Positions 1 to 6,345 of a stretch of DNA of 42,582 bases are shown here, piece after piece. A model generated the notes under the pieces. It was not told the DNA's origin. It made no database searches and saw only the letters and a list, made by a program, of their open reading frames with translations. Source of the stretch: Anaerolineales bacterium UBA7227. Its GTDB lineage: Bacteria; Chloroflexota; Anaerolineae; Anaerolineales; Villigracilaceae. The position numbers and the translations under genes were made by a program. Every line of letters starts with the position of its first letter. Position 1 is the first letter of the stretch. The stretch is taken from positions 1 through 42,582 of the forward strand of contig DKTP01000048.1 in NCBI GenBank assembly GCA_002473085.1, read 5' to 3'.

Positions 1-21
1 CCAATTACCAATTACCAATCC
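1..21. repeat. Heptameric tandem repeat (CCAATTA-type)
   Basis: Three consecutive 7-bp units read CCAATTA, CCAATTA and CCAATCC. The array starts at the window edge, so its full length is unknown, and it lies just beyond the obg stop codon. It has the same period as the arrays at 13587, 24863 and 42522 but a different unit sequence. Confidence 0.7.
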
Positions 22-25
22 CACC

Positions 26-1294
26 TCACTCCTGCCATTCTAATTCGAATTCATCCCCGATGTACACGGTGTCGCCCTCCTTGATTCCCGCTTTGCGAAG
101 CGCCTCGTCCACGCCGAGTTTTTCCATCAATTTCTGGAACCGTCTCAGCGAGCCTTCGTGCTGCCAGTAGGTCATCTTGGCGGCGCGCTCGATGGCCGCG
201 CCGGAGATGCGCCACTCGTCCGCGCCCTCGCGCCTGACCTCGAACTGCTTCTCATCCGCCTGCGGACGGTAAACCGGCAGCGACGGCTCCACTTCCTCCA
301 ATGTCGGCGTCTCGGCGAGTCTGTGCGCGGCCTTCAGGAGCAGGTCGCGCGTGTTCGTCCGCGCCAGCGCGGAGACGGACATCAAGTCCACTTTTTTCTT
401 TTTGAATTTCTTTTTCAGATCCGCGAACCGCTCCTGGACTTCGGGCTGGTCAATTTTGTTCAGCGCCACGACCTGCGGCTTTTTGGCGAGATACGGATCG
501 AACAACGCCAACTCGGAATTGATCTGGCTGAAATCTGCCAGCGGATCTTCGTTCAGCCCGTCCAGCAGATGGATCAGGACGCGCGTCCGCTGGATGTGAC
601 GCAAAAAATCGTGACCGAGTCCCGCGCCCTCTGCCGCGCCTTCGATCAGCCCCGGGATGTCCGCCAGCACGACGGTCGTGTCGTCGTCAATGTTTGCCAC
701 GCCGAGGTTCGGCTCTAACGTGGTGAACGGGTACGAATCGATCTTCGGACGCGCGTTCGTCAACGCCGCGAGCAGCGTGGACTTACCCGCGTTCGGCAGG
801 CCGACCAGCCCGATATCGGCGATCAACTTCAACTCAAGTTTGAGCCGCCGCTCCTCGAATGGTTCGCCCTTCTCGGCGGTGCGCGGCGCCTGGTTGCGCG
901 AAGTCGCGAAATGCTGGTTGCCGCGTCCGCCGCGGCCGCCCCGGCAGACGGTCAGGCGTTGACCCGCCTGCGTCAGGTCGCCGATCAACTCGCGCGTGTC
1001 CGCGTCGAAGATGGCCGTGCCGGGCGGGACGGGAATCACCAAATCCGCGCCGCCGCGTCCCGATTTCCGATTCGAGCCGCCGTTCTTCCCGTCCTCCGCC
1101 GCGAACTTCTGGTTGGGACGAAAAGCCGAAAGCGTGTTGAGCGTGGGCTTCACCTCGAAGATCAAGTCGCCGCCCTTGCCGCCGTCGCCGCCGTCGGGGC
1201 CGCCGCGCGGCACATACTTCTCGCGGCGGAAATGCACCATCCCGTCGCCGCCCTTTCCGGAGCGCGCATAAATTTGAACCTGGTCAATGAACAT
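26..1294 (-). CDS. obg: GTPase Obg (ribosome assembly, stringent-response GTPase)
   Basis: This is a 422-residue Obg GTPase of normal family length. The glycine-rich Obg fold covers about residues 1-158, with many GG and GKGG turns. The G domain follows, with the P-loop GLPNAGKST at 165-173, DIPGLIEGA at 212-220 and NKID at 279-282. A C-terminal OCT domain spans about 340-420. Obg proteins act in 50S maturation and stress or growth control. The reading frame stays open about 118 codons upstream, but homologues begin at MFIDQ. A TATAAT box six bases before this ATG also makes it the first codon of a probable leaderless message. There is no Shine-Dalgarno. The gene is transcribed away from the CAP-LysM gene. 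Confidence 0.97.
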   Translation of the reverse strand: MFIDQVQIYARSGKGGDGMVHFRREKYVPRGGPDGGDGGKGGDLIFEVKPTLNTLSAFRPNQKFAAEDGKNGGSNRKSGRGGADLVIPVPPGTAIFDADTRELIGDLTQAGQRLTVCRGGRGGRGNQHFATSRNQAPRTAEKGEPFEERRLKLELKLIADIGLVGLPNAGKSTLLAALTNARPKIDSYPFTTLEPNLGVANIDDDTTVVLADIPGLIEGAAEGAGLGHDFLRHIQRTRVLIHLLDGLNEDPLADFSQINSELALFDPYLAKKPQVVALNKIDQPEVQERFADLKKKFKKKKVDLMSVSALARTNTRDLLLKAAHRLAETPTLEEVEPSLPVYRPQADEKQFEVRREGADEWRISGAAIERAAKMTYWQHEGSLRRFQKLMEKLGVDEALRKAGIKEGDTVYIGDEFELEWQE

Positions 1295-1300
1295 GCCGTG

Positions 1301-1306
1301 ATTATA
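1301..1306 (-). promoter_or_regulatory. Leaderless-type -10 box of obg
   Basis: A perfect TATAAT on the minus strand ends six bases before the obg ATG. Transcription would therefore start at or next to the start codon. I see no convincing -35 element at 16-18 bp. Confidence 0.6.
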
Positions 1307-1328
1307 ACCTGCGGCGGAAAACGCGCTG

Positions 1329-1359
1329 TTACTTTTCGCGTACAATGGATACATATAAT
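1329..1359 (+). promoter_or_regulatory. Possible promoter of the CAP-LysM gene
   Basis: A TATAAT lies at 1354-1359, with a weak -35-like TTACTT at 1329-1334 and a long 19-bp spacer. This leaves a leader of about 55 nt before the ATG at 1422. A TACAAT at about 1341-1346 is an alternative -10 box. Confidence 0.4.
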
Positions 1360-1421
1360 CAGGCGCTGCGCCGTTTTCGGCCCGGACAGCGTTGTTCGGA
1401 TCTTCCGCCGAGGAGACAACC

Positions 1422-2504
1422 ATGAAACGGTTTTGGACTCTTTCCGCGCTGCTCTTTCTGTTGACGGGACTCCTTGGTCTTTCCCCGCTCGCGCGGGCTG
1501 AGGCCTCCCCGGCATTTTCCCCGCCTCGGCAGGATTCTCCCACCGACACGCCCTCGGCCCCTTCTCCTCCCACGCCCGGCGAAATCATCGCCGCCGTCAA
1601 CAACCTGCGCGCCTCGCGCGGACTCGCCCCCCTGACGACCAACTCCATCCTGATGCAGGTCGCGGCGGATCAGGCCAACGCGCTCGCGGCCTCCGAAGGC
1701 GCCATCGGGCACGAACGTCCCTGCGGCATGACCCTCGGACAGGACCTGCTCCGACGCGGCTTCCCGCTGGCGGGCGCGCTCTCGCTCGACGGCTACCGCT
1801 CCGAAAACTGGGTGGCCGCCTCCACTGCGGAGGATGCGATCAACTTCTGGCTGGGCGACGATCCGCACACGAACACCATGCTCTCCGAAAACCGCAGCGA
1901 CATCGGCGCGGCCGTGGCGGTCAGCGACCAGACTTACATCGTCCTCGAGACCGCGCTCGGCACAGCCAGCGGAAAAATGCAATACGAGGCGGCGGGTATC
2001 CTCACGGGCATCCCGATGACGGTCGCCGCCTGTTCCGGCCAGAGTACGCAGGACGCGGCGAACAGTTTGCTTCCGCAATACTCTGTCCCGGTGGCGCGCG
2101 CCACCGCGCTCCCAAACGGGGATGCGATCCACGAAGTGAAGTATGGACAGGCGCTGTGGAGCATCGCCATCCAATATGGGACGACCATCGAGCAGATCCG
2201 CCGCTTGAACAACCTGCCGCTCACGCCGGTCATTTATCCCGGCCAGAAATTGATTGTGATTCAGGGCGCCACCCAGCCCGCGCCCGGCGCGGCGCTGACT
2301 TCCACCCTCCCCGCCGCGAACGTAGGCTACGATTTCGTCGTCACGCCCATCGCCACGTACACGCCCTCGCCGACCGGCGCGCCGCAGACCCCGGTCTCCT
2401 CGGGCGATTTCGTCCAGCAGAACGGGATGACGCTCGCGATCCTGGGGATCAGTTTTATGGCGTTGTTGTTTGGGATTGGGGCGATGGGGAGGAGGAAGAG
2501 TTAA
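1422..2504 (+). CDS. Secreted CAP-domain (SCP-like) protein with LysM and C-terminal membrane anchor
   Basis: This 360-residue exported protein has a signal peptide (about 1-27) and a Pro/Ser-rich spacer. A CAP/SCP domain of the bacterial YkwD type follows at about 55-180. Its cavity residues His97, Glu128 (in SEN) and His149 (in DPH) fit the conserved CAP metal-site tetrad. A LysM domain at about 236-280 should bind peptidoglycan or another glycan. A threonine/proline linker leads to one membrane helix (about 335-353) and an RRKS tail. Residue 1 is placed at the ATG of 1422 because AGGAGA sits five bases upstream; an in-frame TTG at 1392 is less likely. It is probably a cell-surface protein; its enzymatic role, if any, is unknown. 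Its stop overlaps the convergent glycosyltransferase stop by a shared TTAA. Confidence 0.88.
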   Translation: MKRFWTLSALLFLLTGLLGLSPLARAEASPAFSPPRQDSPTDTPSAPSPPTPGEIIAAVNNLRASRGLAPLTTNSILMQVAADQANALAASEGAIGHERPCGMTLGQDLLRRGFPLAGALSLDGYRSENWVAASTAEDAINFWLGDDPHTNTMLSENRSDIGAAVAVSDQTYIVLETALGTASGKMQYEAAGILTGIPMTVAACSGQSTQDAANSLLPQYSVPVARATALPNGDAIHEVKYGQALWSIAIQYGTTIEQIRRLNNLPLTPVIYPGQKLIVIQGATQPAPGAALTSTLPAANVGYDFVVTPIATYTPSPTGAPQTPVSSGDFVQQNGMTLAILGISFMALLFGIGAMGRRKS

Positions 2505-3184
2505 TCCACAAACCGATATTTCAACAGCGTCCAGACCGCCTCGAAAGCGTCTTTCAGTCCGATCTTTTTTCCCTGCGAGTAATCTCTTGGGTTGAACGAA
2601 ATCGGCACTTCGAAGATTCGATAATGACGCTTCAGCACTTTGGCGGTGAACTCGGGTTCGAAGTCGAAGCGCTTCGAGCGGAGGACCATTCCCTCCACCA
2701 CTTTGCGGCGGAAGACCTTGTAGCCGGTCTCCATGTCGCTGAGGATGGTGTTGTACAGGATGTTGGTCATAAAGGTCAGCAATTTGTTGGCGACCATGTG
2801 CCAGTACATCGCCACCCGCCGCGGCCCGCCGAGGAAACGGGAGCCGTACACCACGTCCGCGAGACCCTCCTCGATGGGTTGGAGCAGGACGGGGTAGTCG
2901 CGTGGGTCGTACTCGAGGTCGGCGTCCTGGATCAGGAGGATGTCGCCGGTGGCCGCGTCCAGTCCGGTGCGGACCGCCGCGCCCTTCCCCTGATTCTTTT
3001 CGTGCAGGATCACGCGCACTTTGTCCACGCCGTCCAGTTTGGACAGGATGTCGCGCGTCCCGTCCTGTGAGCCGTCGTCCACCACGACGATCTCGGATGC
3101 CTTTTGGGTGGATTTGACCCGCTTGAGAATTTCCTTGATATTCTCAACTTCGTTGTAAACCGGGATGATGACTGACAGTTTCAT
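2501..3184 (-). CDS. Family 2 glycosyltransferase, DPM1/polyprenyl-phosphate mannosyltransferase-like
   Basis: This 227-residue GT-A enzyme opens with the family 2 core LSVIIPVYNE (3-12), VVDDGS at 34-39 and a DAD metal motif at 87-89. It has the length and C-terminal pattern of dolichol- or polyprenyl-phosphate sugar synthases that lack membrane helices. Such enzymes move a sugar from a nucleotide donor to a lipid phosphate on the inner membrane face; the actual sugar cannot be read here. A TATAAT box seven bases before the ATG, and no Shine-Dalgarno, suggest a leaderless mRNA. The stop codon is shared tail-to-tail with the CAP-LysM gene. Confidence 0.9.
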   Translation of the reverse strand: MKLSVIIPVYNEVENIKEILKRVKSTQKASEIVVVDDGSQDGTRDILSKLDGVDKVRVILHEKNQGKGAAVRTGLDAATGDILLIQDADLEYDPRDYPVLLQPIEEGLADVVYGSRFLGGPRRVAMYWHMVANKLLTFMTNILYNTILSDMETGYKVFRRKVVEGMVLRSKRFDFEPEFTAKVLKRHYRIFEVPISFNPRDYSQGKKIGLKDAFEAVWTLLKYRFVD

Positions 3185-3190
3185 AGCAGG

Positions 3191-3223
3191 GATTATAAAC
3201 GAAATTACAATGATGCTATAATC
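3191..3223. promoter_or_regulatory. Face-to-face divergent promoters with perfect GATTATA/TATAATC dyad
   Basis: TATAAT on the minus strand (3192-3197) serves the glycosyltransferase. TATAAT on the plus strand (3217-3222) serves the AAA+ gene. The two boxes form a perfect 7-bp inverted repeat (3191-3197 with 3217-3223) separated by 19 bp, so each -10 box falls about where the other promoter's -35 would be. Confidence 0.55.
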
Positions 3224-3259
3224 GCACTATCTTTGATCTATCCCTCGCGGGAGGTTTTG

Positions 3260-4591
3260 ATGGCCTTATTAAGGAATGTAGAATCCCCTGATTTTTCCGG
3301 CGTACCGTTCTATCCTTCCGCTCTTGGCAGCGTGGACGATACCGGCCTTTCGCCGTTGTGGCTGCAAGACCTGACCCTGAAGGTCCTATATTTTCAGGGC
3401 TACATGAACGGCTTCAAGATCGCGGAAGAGATCGCCCTGCCGTTCGCGGGCATCACCGACCAGATCCTGCAATCCCTCAAAGCGGAAAAACTGATCGAGA
3501 TCAAATCCTCGCAGGGCGGACTGGGCGAGGGCGCCTACACGTACGCCATCACCAGCGCGGGGATCGCGCGCGCCCGCGAGGCGCTGGAGCGCAGTCAATA
3601 CGCGGGACCCGCGCCCGTGCCGTTCGACGTCTACAACGACGCCATCCGCCGCCAGAAAAGCGGACGGCTCACCGTCACCACGCGCACCATGCGGCAGATC
3701 CTCTCGCAACTCGTCATCTCCGAGACGACCTTCCAGCGCCTCGGCCCGGCCCTCAATTCCGGCACGTCCATCTTTCTGTACGGGCCTCCGGGCAACGGCA
3801 AGACCAGCATCGCCCGCGCCTTCGGCAACCTGGCCCTCGGCCAGACGATGTACATTCCCTACGCGCTCTACCTGGATGGACAGGTGATCAAAGTGTACGA
3901 CGCCGTCAGTCATAAGACCGCGCCCGAGTCGGAGTCTTTGACCGGCGCGACCGGCGGCCTCCGTCCCGCCACGCGCCGCGACCCGCGCTGGGTCAAGGTC
4001 CGGCGGCCCTTCATCGTCGTCGGCGGGGAGTTGACGCTCGCAGGCCTCGACCTGGTCTTCGACGATACGCACAAATTCTACGAAGCCCCGTTCCAGGTGA
4101 AAGCCAACGGCGGCATTTTGCTGATTGACGACTTCGGCCGCCAGCAGGTCCGTCCGCGCGACCTGCTCAACCGCTGGATCGTCCCGCTCGAAAACCGCGT
4201 GGATTATCTGACCCTGCACACCGGGCGCAAGGTCGAGGTCCCCTTCGACGTGCTGGTGGTCTTCTCCACGAATCTCCCGCCGAAGGACCTGGTGGACGAG
4301 GCCTTCCTGCGCCGCCTGCGCCATAAGATCGAGATCGGCGATCCCTCTTTCAACGAATACCGCGAGATCTTCAAGCGCGTCGCGGCGGATAAAAAGATTC
4401 CCTACAACGATCATGGACTGGCCTACCTGTTGCAGGAGTGGTACGTGAAGCGCAACCGCAAACTGCGCGCCTCGCATCCGCGCGACATCTGCGACCAGAT
4501 ATTGGACATCGCCTCCTATCTCTCCGTCGAACCGGCCATGACGCGCGAAATGATAGACCGCGCCGCCCAGGCCTATTTTGTGGATCTGTAA
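3260..4591 (+). CDS. AAA+ ATPase with N-terminal winged-helix-like region
   Basis: The protein has 443 residues. An N-terminal region of about 115 residues looks like a winged helix (helical, 'ILQSLKAEKLIEIK' type). It is followed by an AAA+ module with Walker A GPPGNGKT (175-182), Walker B ILLIDDF (286-292), sensor-1 FSTN (335-338) and an arginine-rich FLRRLRHK (about 349-356). It looks like a cytoplasmic chaperone or remodelling ATPase; the substrate cannot be identified. The ATG at 3260 is chosen because GGGAGGT lies four bases upstream; an upstream TTG at 3233 would add nine residues. The gene abuts the phosphodiesterase gene (TAAATG), so the two are co-translated. Confidence 0.85.
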   Translation: MALLRNVESPDFSGVPFYPSALGSVDDTGLSPLWLQDLTLKVLYFQGYMNGFKIAEEIALPFAGITDQILQSLKAEKLIEIKSSQGGLGEGAYTYAITSAGIARAREALERSQYAGPAPVPFDVYNDAIRRQKSGRLTVTTRTMRQILSQLVISETTFQRLGPALNSGTSIFLYGPPGNGKTSIARAFGNLALGQTMYIPYALYLDGQVIKVYDAVSHKTAPESESLTGATGGLRPATRRDPRWVKVRRPFIVVGGELTLAGLDLVFDDTHKFYEAPFQVKANGGILLIDDFGRQQVRPRDLLNRWIVPLENRVDYLTLHTGRKVEVPFDVLVVFSTNLPPKDLVDEAFLRRLRHKIEIGDPSFNEYREIFKRVAADKKIPYNDHGLAYLLQEWYVKRNRKLRASHPRDICDQILDIASYLSVEPAMTREMIDRAAQAYFVDL

Positions 4592-5335
4592 ATGTCCCGG
4601 CCCATCCTCCTCGGTCATCGCGGCGCGAAGAACTACGCGCCGGAAAACACCCTCGCCGCCTTTACCCTCGCGCTCGAACAGGGCGCCGACGGCGTGGAAC
4701 TGGACGCCAAACTCAGCGCCGACGGGGTCGTCGTGGTCCATCACGACGCGAGGCTGGATCGTACCACCGACGGAAAAGGTCCGCTGTCGCGGCAGACGCT
4801 CGCCCAACTGCGCAAACTGGACGCGGGCAGTTTCTTCTCCGAAAAATTTCGCGGCGAGAAAATTCCCACGCTCGAAGAAGTCTTCGAGACCGTCGGCAAG
4901 CGCGCCGTCGTCAACGTGGAATTGACCAACTACTCCACGCCGTTCGACCGTCTCGTAGAGACGGTCTGCGAACTCGTGCGCCGCCACGCGTTGCAAAAAT
5001 CCGTCATCTTCTCCTCGTTCTTCGCGGGGAATCTTAAAAAAGCCGCGCGCTTCCTGCCCGAAGTCCCGCGCGGCCTGCTTACCCAGCCCGGCTTGCCGGG
5101 ATTGTGGGGACGCTCCTTCGGATTCAATTTCGGCGATTACGCCGCCCTGCATCCCCATCTCGCCGACGTCACCGCGCAACAGGTGTACCGCGTCCACAAA
5201 CTGGGACGCAAGATCAACGTGTGGACTGCGAACGCGGAAGACGACATTCGCCGCCTCGCCGCCTGGGGCGTGGACGGCATCATCACCGACGACCCGCCGC
5301 TCGCCGTCCGCGTCGCGCGAGGACCTTCGACATGA
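4592..5335 (+). CDS. Glycerophosphodiester phosphodiesterase
   Basis: This 247-residue TIM-barrel GDPD enzyme releases an alcohol from glycerophosphodiesters to give glycerol 3-phosphate. Family landmarks are the opening HRG (9-11), PENT (17-20), GVELDAK with Glu36 and Asp38, and HHD at 50-52, followed by a late DGIITDDP. No signal peptide is present, so it should act in the cytoplasm on phospholipid headgroup or lipid-recycling products. It starts directly after the AAA+ stop codon. Its own stop overlaps the next start as ATGA, placing it in a four-gene coupled run. Confidence 0.93.
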   Translation: MSRPILLGHRGAKNYAPENTLAAFTLALEQGADGVELDAKLSADGVVVVHHDARLDRTTDGKGPLSRQTLAQLRKLDAGSFFSEKFRGEKIPTLEEVFETVGKRAVVNVELTNYSTPFDRLVETVCELVRRHALQKSVIFSSFFAGNLKKAARFLPEVPRGLLTQPGLPGLWGRSFGFNFGDYAALHPHLADVTAQQVYRVHKLGRKINVWTANAEDDIRRLAAWGVDGIITDDPPLAVRVARGPST

Positions 5336-6345
5336 TCCCGTCCGAGAGGCTCGACCAGGCCGACGCGCGCATCGCGCCGCACATCGTCCGCACGCCATTG
5401 ACGCATGATGCGGCGCGCAATCTATATGTCAAGTGGGAGAATCGCCAGAAGACGGGATCGTTCAAAGCGCGCGGCGCGTTGAACAAAGTCTTGTCGCTCT
5501 CCGCCGACCAGCTCGCGCGGGGAATCGTCACCGCCTCGGCCGGCAATCACGGACAGGGCGCGGCGCTCGCGGGACAACTGACGGGCGCGCGCGTCGTCTG
5601 CTTCGTCTCAGAGGGCGCGGTCCCCGTCAAAGTGGACGCCATCCGCGCGCTCGGCGCGGAGATCGTGACGGTGGCGGGCGGCTATCCCGAGGCCGAAGCC
5701 GCGGCGCGGAAATTCGCGGAAGAGAACCGTCAGACCTGGATCTCGCCGTACAACGACGAGCAGGTCATCGCGGGGCAGGGGACGATCGGTTTGGAATTGA
5801 TTGCATCTCCTCTCTTTTCAGGCGAGGGGACGGAGGCGAGCTCCGCGACCATCCTCGTCCCCGTCAGCGGCGGCGGATTGATCGTGGGGATTGGCCTGGC
5901 GCTGGCGCGTCTCTCGCCGCGGCCGCGGCTGGTGGGGGTCCAACCCGAGGCCGCGCCTTTCATGCACGGACTTTTTTATCGCGGTTCGCAGGCCGGCATC
6001 CCCGACCTGCCCTCGCTGGCAGACGGTTTGACCGGCGCGGTCGAAGCCGATTCGATCACCATCCCGCTGGCGAGAAAACTTGTGGACGAGATCGTCCTGG
6101 TCTCCGAGGAGGAGATCGCCCGCGCGGCGGCGTTTGCCTTTTACGAATATGGCGAGGTCGTCGAGCCTTCGGGCGCGGTCGCGATTGCCGCGGCGCTGCG
6201 AACTGTGGAGCGGAATGATGTTTTGTCTGGTCGCGATTCGGGGGGACGGCATCCCGTCCAGGTGGCGGTCGTCTCGGGCGGCAACGTCCAGCCCGAAGTC
6301 CACGCGGGAATCGCGGCCGGGTACGCGCGGGAGGCGCAGGGATGA
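5332..6345 (+). CDS. PLP-dependent threonine/serine dehydratase-like enzyme
   Basis: This 337-residue fold-type II PLP enzyme should deaminate L-threonine or L-serine to the 2-oxo acid. Visible motifs are GSFKARGA with the Schiff-base lysine Lys45, SAGNHGQG (69-76) and the phosphate-binding SGGGL (179-183). It lacks the C-terminal ACT-like regulatory domains of long biosynthetic IlvA, so it resembles short catabolic dehydratases or serine racemases, which cannot be told apart here. A stretch near residues 158-171 (SPLFSGEGTEASSA) is longer and more Gly/Ser-rich than usual before the SGGGL strand. It starts in an ATGA overlap with the phosphodiesterase and ends in another with the GH3-like gene. 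Confidence 0.9.
   Translation: MIPSERLDQADARIAPHIVRTPLTHDAARNLYVKWENRQKTGSFKARGALNKVLSLSADQLARGIVTASAGNHGQGAALAGQLTGARVVCFVSEGAVPVKVDAIRALGAEIVTVAGGYPEAEAAARKFAEENRQTWISPYNDEQVIAGQGTIGLELIASPLFSGEGTEASSATILVPVSGGGLIVGIGLALARLSPRPRLVGVQPEAAPFMHGLFYRGSQAGIPDLPSLADGLTGAVEADSITIPLARKLVDEIVLVSEEEIARAAAFAFYEYGEVVEPSGAVAIAAALRTVERNDVLSGRDSGGRHPVQVAVVSGGNVQPEVHAGIAAGYAREAQG

Noticed and set aside
1295-1648. A 118-residue N-terminal extension of Obg
   Set aside because: It runs through the intergenic region and into the CAP-LysM gene, has no family support, and a -10 box sits directly before the MFIDQ start.
3386-5398. A 670-codon minus-strand frame across the AAA+ and phosphodiesterase genes
   Set aside because: It overlaps two genes with clear motifs and has only Arg/Gly/Asp-rich composition with no family pattern.
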